Positions 22,942 to 29,977 of a stretch of DNA of 37,315 nucleotides are shown in pieces. The stretch spans positions 1-37,315 of the forward strand of contig NZ_LAVL01000081.1 in the NCBI RefSeq assembly GCF_001083785.1, given 5' to 3'. This DNA comes from Nonomuraea sp. SBT364. GTDB taxonomy: Bacteria > Actinomycetota > Actinomycetes > Streptosporangiales > Streptosporangiaceae. Under the pieces are notes generated by a model. The model made no database searches. It was not told where the DNA came from and was given only the letters and a program-made list of their open reading frames with translations. A program made the translations under genes and the position numbers. Positions within the stretch are counted from its first letter, which is position 1. Every line of letters begins with the position of its first letter.

Positions 22942-23427
22942 ATGCAGGGCGACAAGCAGATCATCGAGCTGCTCAACGAGCAGCTCACGGCGGAGCTCAC
23001 GGCGATCAACCAATACTTCCTGCACGCCAAGATGCAGGAGAACTGGGGATACACCAAGCTCGCCGAGCACACCCGCGACGAGTCGATCGACGAGATGCGC
23101 CACGCCGAGCGTCTCACCGACCGCATCCTCTTCCTCGAAGGGCTGCCCAACTACCAGCGGCTCGGCACGCTGCACATCGGGCAGACCGTCCGCGAGCAGT
23201 TGCACGCGGACCTGGAGGTCGAGCTGGCGGTCGTGCAGCGGCTGCGCCCGGCCATCCAGCTCATGCGCGAGAAGGGTGACATCACCTCCGCGCGGATCTT
23301 CGAGGACATCCTCGCCGACGAGGAGCAGCACATCGACTACCTCGAGACCGAGCTCGGCCTGATGCAGACGCTCGGCGACCAGCTCTATCTGGCCCGCTAC
23401 GCCGAGCCGCCGTCCGTCGACGACTGA
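22942..23427 (+). CDS. bfr: Bacterioferritin
   Basis: 161 residues, a 24-subunit haem-containing iron store. Every known site is present: ferroxidase ligands Glu18, Glu51, His54, Glu94, Glu127 and His130, and Met52, which binds haem between two subunits. It starts MQGDKQIIELLNEQLTAEL, typical of the family. AAGGGG 7 nt before ATG is a good ribosome site. It is cotranscribed with bfd and followed by a clear terminator. Confidence 0.98.
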   Translation: MQGDKQIIELLNEQLTAELTAINQYFLHAKMQENWGYTKLAEHTRDESIDEMRHAERLTDRILFLEGLPNYQRLGTLHIGQTVREQLHADLEVELAVVQRLRPAIQLMREKGDITSARIFEDILADEEQHIDYLETELGLMQTLGDQLYLARYAEPPSVDD

Positions 23428-23445
23428 GCCCGAAGGCCGCGCGAC

Positions 23446-23468
23446 TGCCCGCCGTCCGACGGCGGGCA
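23446..23468 (+). terminator. Stem-loop terminator after bfr
   Basis: A perfect 10-bp stem (TGCCCGCCGT, 23446-23455, with ACGGCGGGCA, 23459-23468) closes a 3-nt loop, 18 nt after the bfr stop; TTT follows within 10 nt. It is the only strong terminator-like hairpin I saw after a gene in the window. Confidence 0.75.
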
Positions 23469-23583
23469 CGCGCGTTTCTGGTCGCCAACTTTCGCCGCCG
23501 GAACCACGAGGGCGTAACCCTTTTACCTACGGCAATCGCGGTAATTTAATCACGACTAACCGATATTTAGCTGCGTTTGCCCA

Positions 23584-23662
23584 GGTCAATGGATAGGTCA
23601 ACGACGAGTCAAACCGCGCGCTGTGCCCGGGAAACGATCGCTTAAGGTCCTACGATCGCTCC
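23584..23662 (+). promoter_or_regulatory. Promoter region of the OmpR-type regulator with two sets of direct repeats
   Basis: Three GTCAA direct repeats lie one helical turn apart (GGTCAA 23584-23589, GGTCAA 23596-23601, AGTCAA 23607-23612), resembling the 11-nt direct-repeat units bound by PhoP/OmpR regulators in actinomycetes. Nearer the gene, ACGATCGCT occurs twice (23634-23642 and 23652-23660), exactly 18 nt apart. TACGAT (23651-23656), a TANNNT box, ends 6 nt before ATG 23663, which suggests a leaderless mRNA. The 23469-23583 part is AT-rich with no gene. Autoregulation is inferred. Confidence 0.5.
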
Positions 23663-24331
23663 ATGACCTGCGTACTTCTCGCCGAGGATGACACCTCGAT
23701 TTCCGAGCCGCTCGCGCGCGCCCTGCGCCGCGAGGGCTATCAGGTTGAGGTGAGCCCCGACGGCCCGCAGGCCCTGGAGAGGGCTCTGTCGGGGGGCATC
23801 GACCTCATCGTTCTCGACCTAGGCCTGCCCGAGATGGACGGCCTGGAGGTGGCCCGGCGGATTCGTGCCGAAGGGCACGGCACCCCGGTGCTGATCCTCA
23901 CCGCCCGCGTCGACGAGGTCGACACCGTCGTCGGTCTCGACGCCGGCGCCGACGACTACGTCACCAAGCCGTTCCGGCTCGCCGAACTGCTCGCCCGGGT
24001 GCGCGCGCTGCTACGCCGCGGCACCTCCGAGACCCCGGTCGTGCAGGGCGTCCGCATCGACGCCGACTCCCGCCGCGCCTGGATGGGCGAGAAGGAGCTG
24101 CACCTGACCACGAAGGAATTCGACCTGCTCAGGGTCCTCGTCCGCGATGCCGGAAAGGTGGTGACGCGCGAGCAGATCATGCGCGAGGTATGGGACACCA
24201 ACTGGTGGGGCTCCACCAAGACTCTCGACATGCACATCTCGTGGCTGCGCCGCAAGCTCGGCGACGACGCGGCCAAGCCCCGCTACATCACGACCGTCCG
24301 GGGAGTCGGCTTCCGCTTCGAACGCGAGTAG
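23663..24331 (+). CDS. OmpR/PhoB-family response regulator
   Basis: 222 residues. Receiver domain 1-118: Asp9-Asp10, phosphoacceptor Asp52 in IVLDLGLPEMDG, Thr in LILTAR, and Lys in DDYVTKPF. Winged helix 125-222: LHLTTKEFDLLRVLVRDAGK, EVWDTNWWGSTKTLDMHISW, RRKLGDDAAKPRYITTVRGV, the standard OmpR C-terminus. The ATG is followed by an ordinary N-terminus (TCVLLAEDDTSI). The kinase gene starts 2 nt after its stop. Target genes are unknown; the direct repeats in its own promoter are the obvious candidate. Confidence 0.96.
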   Translation: MTCVLLAEDDTSISEPLARALRREGYQVEVSPDGPQALERALSGGIDLIVLDLGLPEMDGLEVARRIRAEGHGTPVLILTARVDEVDTVVGLDAGADDYVTKPFRLAELLARVRALLRRGTSETPVVQGVRIDADSRRAWMGEKELHLTTKEFDLLRVLVRDAGKVVTREQIMREVWDTNWWGSTKTLDMHISWLRRKLGDDAAKPRYITTVRGVGFRFERE

Positions 24332-24333
24332 GC

Positions 24334-25614
24334 ATGCGCCGACGCCTGCTCACCTCCACCCTGGTCGTGGCGGTCATCGCCGTCCTGCTGCTAGGGGTTC
24401 CCCTCGGCATCGTGGTCAGCCGGCTGATCGTGGACGACGCGGCCCAGCAGCTCAGGTCGGAGGCGACCCGCCTGGTCGGGGAGGTCGAGTACGCCCGTAT
24501 CCAGGAGACTCCGCTCGACCCGAAGCAGCTGGAGCAGAAATATCCCGACCGCTACATCCAGATATTCGAACGCGGAAACCCCCCCAAGGCCACCATCGTC
24601 GGCTCGCCGCCGTCGTCCGGGGAGCAGATGACCGAGGACGCCGAGTCCGACAGCGGCATCTTCGTCCGGGTGAGCCGCGACCGCGCCCAGGTCGAGCAGG
24701 ACGTCTACGCCCGCCTGCTGCTGATCGTGGCGCTCGCCGTCGCGGCTCTGGCCGTGGCCGTGGGCCTGGCCATCGTGCAGTCGCGCCGCCTCACGCTGCC
24801 TCTGCAGGACCTGGCCAAGATCGCCGAACGGCTCGGCTCGGGTGACGCCCGGCCGAGCAAACACCGCTACGGCATTCCCGAGCTCGACCGGGTGGCCCAG
24901 GTCCTCGACCGCAGCGCCACGCGCATCTCCGACCTGCTCACCCGCGAACGCGAGTTCGCCACCGACGCCTCCCACCAGCTGCGCACCCCGCTGACCGGCC
25001 TCACCATGCGCCTGGAGGAGATCGTCGCCGCCTCCGACCAGCCCGTGGTGGTCCGCGAGGAGGGCGAGGCCGCCATCGTGCAGGCCGAGCGGCTCACCGC
25101 GGTCATCGACGAGCTGCTCGCCGCCGCGCGCCGGCAGCGGCACGCCCAGGCCGAGCCGATCTCCATCGACGAGGTGCTCATCCAGCAGGTGACCGAATGG
25201 CAGCCGGTCTTCCGCGGCGTGGGCCGCACGCTGGTGCTCGCCGGCTCACGTGACCTGAAGGCGCTGGCCACCACCGGCGGCTTCGGCCAGGTCATCGCGA
25301 CCCTGCTGGAGAACTCCCTGCGGCACGGCGGCGGCACCGTCACCGTCACCACGACCAGCGGCGACAGCTCCGTGGTGATCGAGGTCGCCGACGAGGGCCC
25401 CGGCATCTCCGACGAGATCGCCCCCAAGATCTTCGACCGCAACGTGAGCGGCGGCGGCGGCACCGGCCTCGGCCTGACGCTGGCCCGCGCGCTGGCCGCC
25501 GCCGACGGCGGCCGCCTGGAGCTCGTCCGGCGCCGCCCCGCGGCTTTCGCCGTCTTCCTGCGGCTGGCCGAGGACAACGGCCGCAACCACCGGGTGGTCA
25601 GCGGTCCTGCCTGA
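24334..25614 (+). CDS. HAMP-domain sensor histidine kinase
   Basis: 426 residues, partner of the OmpR regulator 2 nt upstream. TM1 about 5-29, an extracellular sensor of ~95 residues without recognisable fold (it includes QIFERGNPPKATIVGSPPSS), TM2 about 127-148, HAMP about 150-200 (RRLTLPLQDLAKIAERL), H box FATDASHQLRTPL with His214, N box LLENSLRHGG, G1 VADEGPGISDEIAPKIFDR, G2 GGGGTGLGLTLARAL. ATG 24334 is chosen because TM1 begins just after it. Its last 17 nt overlap the convergent GtrA-family gene. Confidence 0.95.
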   Translation: MRRRLLTSTLVVAVIAVLLLGVPLGIVVSRLIVDDAAQQLRSEATRLVGEVEYARIQETPLDPKQLEQKYPDRYIQIFERGNPPKATIVGSPPSSGEQMTEDAESDSGIFVRVSRDRAQVEQDVYARLLLIVALAVAALAVAVGLAIVQSRRLTLPLQDLAKIAERLGSGDARPSKHRYGIPELDRVAQVLDRSATRISDLLTREREFATDASHQLRTPLTGLTMRLEEIVAASDQPVVVREEGEAAIVQAERLTAVIDELLAAARRQRHAQAEPISIDEVLIQQVTEWQPVFRGVGRTLVLAGSRDLKALATTGGFGQVIATLLENSLRHGGGTVTVTTTSGDSSVVIEVADEGPGISDEIAPKIFDRNVSGGGGTGLGLTLARALAAADGGRLELVRRRPAAFAVFLRLAEDNGRNHRVVSGPA

Positions 25615-26083
25615 TCCCCGCCTCGGGCAGCTCCGCCGGGATCGGCTCGGTCGCCTCCAGGAACACCCACTTCTTGTACGACCAGTAGCGGAACAGCGTG
25701 CCCAGGCCGACGCCGATGATGTTGGCGACGTTGGCGCTGACCGGGTCGTCCAGGTGCAGCGTGTAAGTGGTGAAGCCGATCACCAGCACGCCGAACAGCA
25801 GTGCGATGCCGTTGAGCAGGAAGAACAGGAAGTATTCGCGCCCCAGCCCGCTCTGCTCGCGGTCACGGAACGTCCAGAACCGGTTGCCCAGGTAGGCGAA
25901 CGACGTGGAGATCGCCGTCGCGAACACCTTGGAGGTCATCGGGCCCAGATCGAGCCCGAGGAGAAACAGGTTGTACATGCCCGTGTCGATCACGAAGGCG
26001 GCGGCACCGACGGTGCCGAACTTGGTCAGCTCATGGACCAGGGCGGCGAAGCGCTGGTAGAGGCCTCTGGCGAACTGCAGCAC
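25598..26083 (-). CDS. GtrA-family membrane protein
   Basis: 161 residues with four membrane helices (for example FGTVGAAAFVIDTGMYNLFL, SKVFATAISTSFAYLGNRFW, FFLLNGIALLFGVLVIGFT, ANIIGVGLGTLFRYWSYKKW). The N-R-F-W-T-F motif after helix 2 and the RYWSYKKWVF end are GtrA hallmarks. Family members flip or assist polyprenyl-linked sugars for cell-wall glycosylation. In mycobacteria (Rv3277) this gene sits directly next to purK; here about 7.8 kb of other genes lie between. GTG 26083 with AGGAG just before it. Confidence 0.93.
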   Translation of the reverse strand: MLQFARGLYQRFAALVHELTKFGTVGAAAFVIDTGMYNLFLLGLDLGPMTSKVFATAISTSFAYLGNRFWTFRDREQSGLGREYFLFFLLNGIALLFGVLVIGFTTYTLHLDDPVSANVANIIGVGLGTLFRYWSYKKWVFLEATEPIPAELPEAGIRQDR

Positions 26084-26137
26084 GCTCCTGCTCGCCCTTC
26101 CTTTTCGGCAGGCATGACGCCTTCAGCGTACCGGCTG

Positions 26138-27523
26138 TCACAACGCCGGACGCGCCGCCCGGCAGGCGAGCTGGAGCGCCAACCTTTGCTGGGGATCGTC
26201 CAGGTCTGCGTGGAGCAGGGATTCGATGCGGCGGATGTTACGGCTCACGGCGTTTCGGTGCATGTGCAATTCCTCGGCGGCGCGGGCCGGGGAGCCGTGA
26301 TGGTCCAGGTAGGCGCGCAGGATGCCGATCAGGTGGGCCGGGCGGTCGCCCTTGAGGTCGAGGATCGGCTGGAGCAGCTCCCTGACGGCCTGGTGGGCGG
26401 CGTCGGAGGCGTACCACTCCTCCAGCATCCGGTCCAGCCCGGCCAGGTCGTACACGGCCAGCGGACCCGGGCTGCGCCTGAGCGCCGTACGCGCCTCCGA
26501 GGCCGAGGTGCGCAGGCCCAGCGGGCCCCGGTGCGCGGTGCTCACGCCGCAGCGCAGCTCGGCGCCCGCCGGGCGGACCCGCTCCAGCAGGTGTGCCGCG
26601 TCGCGGACGGCCTCGCGCAGGCCCGCCCTGCCCTGGTCGCGCGGGACCGTTCGGACGACGACCAGCGCGTCGCCGGCCAGGGCGCCGTTCCACTCCGGGC
26701 CGACGATCTCGCGCGCCGACCTGACCGCCCTGGCCGCCACCGCGTCGAGCAGGGCGTAGCGTTCCGGGCCCTCGTCCATGACCGGTTCGAGGCGCAGGAC
26801 GACGTGCCAGTCGTCGACCGGGAGGCCCAGCGCCCTGGCGCGGGGGGCCAGCTCCTGGGCCTGCTTCTCGGGCGCGACGAGCAGCTCGGTGAGCAGCTGG
26901 GCCCGGGACCGGCCCGCCGGCTCGTCGGCCGGCCCCGCGGCGGCGGCCAGCTCGGCGAAGCGCGCCACGACCTCCACCGCCGTCCCCAGGTGCCCGCCGT
27001 ACGCGCCGGCCGGGTCCGGGGCGAACGCGGCGCCCTCCGGCCGCACGGGGACGCCGAGCGCGGTGGTGGCCGCCTCGGCGATGCGGCCGGGGCTGCCGCC
27101 CGCCCGCAGGACGGCGCGTACGGCGGTGGCGGTCCTGGCCAGGGCGTCGGAGGCGTCGCCCGCGACCGCGCGTTCGAGGCCGACGACCAGCCCTGCCAGG
27201 TCGCCCCCGGCGGCGTACACCCCGATGCCGCTCCGCTCCGCCAGCGCCGCGGCGCTCCGCCCGACCTCGGGTCCCGCGCCGCCCCCGGGCAGGGCCGGGC
27301 CGGTGAGGATCAGGGCCGCGGCGCGGGCGGCGGCGGCGTCGCGGAGGGTGACGTCGAGGCGGTAGGAGACGGCCTCACGGGAGGCGGCGGCGGTGAGGAC
27401 GAGGATCGCGGCGGCGGGCATGCGGGCCACCTCGCGCAGGTCCTCCACGAGGCGCACGCCGGAGAAGGGACCGGCCGGGACAGGCCCGGCCAACCTCTGC
27501 AAACCCTCCAGTACGTGTGCCAC
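26138..27523 (-). CDS. PucR-family transcriptional regulator
   Basis: About 461 residues. An N-terminal PucR-like domain (about 1-110: HVLEGLQRLAGPVPAGPFSG, ...REVARMPAAAILVLT) is followed by a GGDEF-like middle region and a C-terminal PucR helix-turn-helix: LIGILRAYLDHHGSPARAAE, then ELHMHRNAVSRNIRRIESLL. Family members activate or repress purine, allantoin or other catabolic operons in response to the substrate. It is divergent from the DUF917/hydantoinase operon and is its likely regulator. GTG 27523 is preferred: TATCGT ends 6 nt upstream, the mark of a leaderless start. GTG 27529 is an alternative. Confidence 0.9.
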   Translation of the reverse strand: MAHVLEGLQRLAGPVPAGPFSGVRLVEDLREVARMPAAAILVLTAAASREAVSYRLDVTLRDAAAARAAALILTGPALPGGGAGPEVGRSAAALAERSGIGVYAAGGDLAGLVVGLERAVAGDASDALARTATAVRAVLRAGGSPGRIAEAATTALGVPVRPEGAAFAPDPAGAYGGHLGTAVEVVARFAELAAAAGPADEPAGRSRAQLLTELLVAPEKQAQELAPRARALGLPVDDWHVVLRLEPVMDEGPERYALLDAVAARAVRSAREIVGPEWNGALAGDALVVVRTVPRDQGRAGLREAVRDAAHLLERVRPAGAELRCGVSTAHRGPLGLRTSASEARTALRRSPGPLAVYDLAGLDRMLEEWYASDAAHQAVRELLQPILDLKGDRPAHLIGILRAYLDHHGSPARAAEELHMHRNAVSRNIRRIESLLHADLDDPQQRLALQLACRAARPAL

Positions 27524-27562
27524 TCGCACACGATAGCCCCATAAAGGTGCCCCCGGCACACC
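27514..27562. promoter_or_regulatory. Twin inverted repeats, candidate PucR operators
   Basis: Site 1: CGTGTGC (27514-27520), CACTC, GCACACG (27526-27532), a perfect 7-bp dyad covering the regulator's own start codon and the edge of its -10 (TATCGT on the minus strand, 27530-27535). Site 2: GTGCC (27547-27551), CCC, GGCAC (27555-27559), inside a looser GGTG...CACC frame (27546-27562). The centres are 30 bp apart, about three helix turns. This is the only dyad pair between the regulator and the operon. Confidence 0.62.
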
Positions 27563-27582
27563 ATCGCTGACCTGCGATTTCG

Positions 27583-27594
27583 TACGGTGGAGAG
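27583..27594 (+). promoter_or_regulatory. -10 box of the DUF917/hydantoinase operon
   Basis: TACGGT (27583-27588) fits TANNNT and ends 6 nt before GTG 27595; the six nucleotides are GGAGAG, which might also serve as a ribosome site. It faces the PucR promoter across the twin dyads. Confidence 0.45.
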
Positions 27595-28581
27595 GTGGAC
27601 ATCGGAACCGGGCTGCTGCCCGCGTTCGCCAGAGGGTGCGCCGTGCTCGGCTCGGGCGGCGGCGGCCCGGTGGCGATCTCGCGGGCGGCGGCGATGCAGG
27701 CGCTGGAGGACCACGGCCCCGTGTCCGTCGTCCAGCCGGGCGACCTCGCCCCGGACACGCTGGTCATGCCGGTCGGCACGGCGGGCTCGACGGCGGTGAT
27801 GTCGGAGCGGATCTGCGGCGTCAACGAGCCCGTCCATCTGCGGGCCAAGGTCGAGGAGCTGTTCGGCGCGCCCGTCGGCGCCGTCATGGCCAGCGAGATC
27901 GGCGGCGCCAACGGCTGCCTGGCCGTCGCCTGGGCGGCCGTCACCGGCCTGCCGCTGGTGGACGCCGACGGGATGAGCCGGGCCTTCCCCGGCATGGACC
28001 AGACGGTGATGGAGTTGCACGGCGTCCCGCCCACCCCCGCGGTGGTGTGCGACGAGCGCGGCCGCACCGTGGTCATCGAGAACGTGACGGGCCGCTGGCT
28101 GGAGCGGCTGGTCAGGTCCGCACTGGAGGCGTTCGGCGGCCAGATGGCGACCAGCGAGTACATCCTGCGCGGCGCCCAGGTGGCGACCTGCACGGCGCTC
28201 GGCTCCGTCACCCGCGCGCTGCGGCTCGGGACCTCCCTCCCCGAGCCGCTCATCACCGGGAAGGTGGCGGAGACGGCCGGGTCGATCCTGGTCGAGGGGC
28301 TGGGCCGGGACCTTGGCCGGCTCGCCAGGATCGAGGCGGGCAGCGAGTTCCACGCGGTCATCGAGGACGGCACGCCGCTGGCCCTCGTCCCGGACGTGAT
28401 CGCCCTGCTCGACACCCGCACCGAGGAGGTGCTGCGGGTCGAGCAGATCCGCTACGGCCTGCGCGTCAGCGTCGTCACGGTCCCCTGTGACCCGATCTGG
28501 CACACCCCCGGTGGTCTCCGCCTCGCGGGCCCCGCGGCCTTCGGCCTGACGGGGCTCTCCGGCGAGGGGAGTCCGTCATGA
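27595..28581 (+). CDS. DUF917-family protein, diverged copy (copy A)
   Basis: 328 residues, paralogue of the gene at 32809. Shared core: GSGGGGP near residue 19, ASEIGGANG, GLPLVDADGMSRAFP, EYILRGAQV and the C-terminal YGLRVSVVTVPCDPIW, then TPGGLRLAGPAAFG. Compared with copy B it has lost the Asp-Pro of GGGGDP (here GGGGPV), and EIGGVNSM has become EIGGANGC. As I recall, Pfam now names this family after an S-methylthiohydantoin desulfurase; the reaction here is unknown. Members occur beside hydantoinase-A-like ATPases, as here (ATGA overlap at 28578). It may be a regulatory or substrate-binding partner. Confidence 0.85.
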   Translation: MDIGTGLLPAFARGCAVLGSGGGGPVAISRAAAMQALEDHGPVSVVQPGDLAPDTLVMPVGTAGSTAVMSERICGVNEPVHLRAKVEELFGAPVGAVMASEIGGANGCLAVAWAAVTGLPLVDADGMSRAFPGMDQTVMELHGVPPTPAVVCDERGRTVVIENVTGRWLERLVRSALEAFGGQMATSEYILRGAQVATCTALGSVTRALRLGTSLPEPLITGKVAETAGSILVEGLGRDLGRLARIEAGSEFHAVIEDGTPLALVPDVIALLDTRTEEVLRVEQIRYGLRVSVVTVPCDPIWHTPGGLRLAGPAAFGLTGLSGEGSPS

Positions 28582-29954
28582 GCCCGGGAAGCGAGCGCGG
28601 CCAGGTCGGGATGGTGCGGGCCGGCGTGGACGTCGGGCCGACCAACACCGACGCGGCGCTGCTCGACGACGGCGGGCGCGTGCTGGCCACCGTCAAGGTC
28701 GCCTCCGTCCCCGACGACCCGGTGGCCTGTGTACGTGCCGCGCTCGGGGCGCTGCCTCCGCACGAGTTCGCCCAGGTCGCGGTGGGCCTGCGCGGTGCGG
28801 CCTCCGCCGTGACCCGGCGGCGCGGCCTGCGCCGGGTGGCGGTGCTGCGCATCAGCGGCGAGTCCGCCCGCGGCGTACGCCCTCTGTCGGGGTGGCCGGC
28901 GGACCTGCGCGCGGCCGTCAGCGCGGGGACGGAGACCGTCGCCGGAGGCGGCGGCCTGGACCGCGAGGACTGGACACCCCTGGACCGTGACGCCGTGGCC
29001 CGCTTCGCCGCACGGATGGCGGGCACCGCCGAGGCCGTCGCCGTCACCGGCCTGTTCTCCCCGCTGGACGGCGGCCAGGAACGGGAGGCCGCCGAGATCA
29101 TCCGGGCCGAGGCGGGCGACCTGCCGATCTCGCTGTCCGCCGAGCTGGGCTCGATCGGCCTGCTGGAGCGCGAGAACGCGACGGTGCTGGACGCCGCGCT
29201 CTCGGGCTTCGCCGGCGCCGTCGCCGAAGGGCTGGCCGAGACGCTGTCGGGCCTGTGCCCGGGTGCGGCGGTGTTCGTGACGCGCGGCGACGGCACGCTG
29301 ATGAGCCTGGAGCACCTGGCCAGGCATCCCGGTCTGAGCCTGGGCAGCGGACCCGCCAGCGTGCTGCGCGGCGCGGGCGTGCTGGCCGGGCTGGACGACG
29401 CGGTGGTCGCCGACGTGGGCTGGGCCCGCGTGGGCGTCGGCGTGCTGGCCGGCGGCTTCCCCGAGGAGGCGGTGGGCGGGGCCGGGATCGGCGGCGTGCC
29501 CGTGGGCCTGCGCATCCCCGGGCTGATCCAGGTGCCGCGCCCGATCGACCCGGCCGAACTGGCCGAGGCCGTGGACCGCCTCCAGCCCGGCCCCGGCCCG
29601 CTCCAGCCGGGTTCCGGACGCCTCCGGCCGGGGCAGGGGCGGTTGCCGCTCGTCGTGGTCGGCGGCGGCGCGCACGCCGTGCCCGAGGGGCTGCACCCCG
29701 AGCACGGGCGGTGCGCGGGCGCGATCGGCGCGGCCGTCAGCCCGGTCGGCGGCCAGTACGAGCGGATCGTCCGGCTGCCGGACACCGCCGCGCGGGAGGC
29801 GGTGGCCGAGGAGGCCAGGGCGGCCGCCGTGCGCGCCGGGGCCGACCCCCGCGACGTGGAGCTGGTCGAGGCGGACGAGACGCCGCTCGACTACCTGCCG
29901 GGCTCCTTCGTCAAGCTCCGCGCCCGGGCGGCCGGCCGCCCCTCACATCTGTGA
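28578..29954 (+). CDS. Hydantoinase/oxoprolinase-like protein with lost ATP motifs (copy A)
   Basis: 458 residues, a HyuA-like ASKHA-fold protein, paralogue of the one at 31299 but shorter by 47. Phosphate-1 motif DVGPTNTD (18-25) has Pro for Gly. The GTTHFVNALVE segment is replaced by GLRGAASAV. Phosphate-2, DIGGTTTD in the paralogue, reads DVGWARVG (279-286), so the Gly-Thr and the catalytic-type Asp are gone. About 60-70 residues around SIGIGGGS are missing, and a Leu-Gln-Pro-Gly heptapeptide repeat (three copies, about 335-355) stands in their place. GDGTLM and ERENATVLDAAL remain. It is probably not an active ATPase. Start ATG 28578 is within the stop of the DUF917 gene. Confidence 0.85.
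   Translation: MSPGSERGQVGMVRAGVDVGPTNTDAALLDDGGRVLATVKVASVPDDPVACVRAALGALPPHEFAQVAVGLRGAASAVTRRRGLRRVAVLRISGESARGVRPLSGWPADLRAAVSAGTETVAGGGGLDREDWTPLDRDAVARFAARMAGTAEAVAVTGLFSPLDGGQEREAAEIIRAEAGDLPISLSAELGSIGLLERENATVLDAALSGFAGAVAEGLAETLSGLCPGAAVFVTRGDGTLMSLEHLARHPGLSLGSGPASVLRGAGVLAGLDDAVVADVGWARVGVGVLAGGFPEEAVGGAGIGGVPVGLRIPGLIQVPRPIDPAELAEAVDRLQPGPGPLQPGSGRLRPGQGRLPLVVVGGGAHAVPEGLHPEHGRCAGAIGAAVSPVGGQYERIVRLPDTAAREAVAEEARAAAVRAGADPRDVELVEADETPLDYLPGSFVKLRARAAGRPSHL
29580..29642 (+). repeat. Three 21-nt tandem repeats inside hydantoinase-like copy A
   Basis: Units at 29580-29600, 29601-29621 and 29622-29642, each starting CTCC(A/G)GCC. They encode LQPGPGP, LQPGSGR and LRPGQGR, a flexible Pro/Gly linker. 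Unit 2 and unit 3 have diverged by several bases, so the repeat is not very recent. It sits where the paralogue has its deleted catalytic segment. Confidence 0.85.
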
Positions 29955-29977
29955 ACCCCCCTGAGAAAGGCGAGTAC

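Noticed and set aside
28578..29954. Copy A hydantoinase as a decaying pseudogene
   Set aside because: The frame is intact for 458 codons, codon bias is normal, and starts are coupled to neighbours. It reads as a maintained diverged protein.
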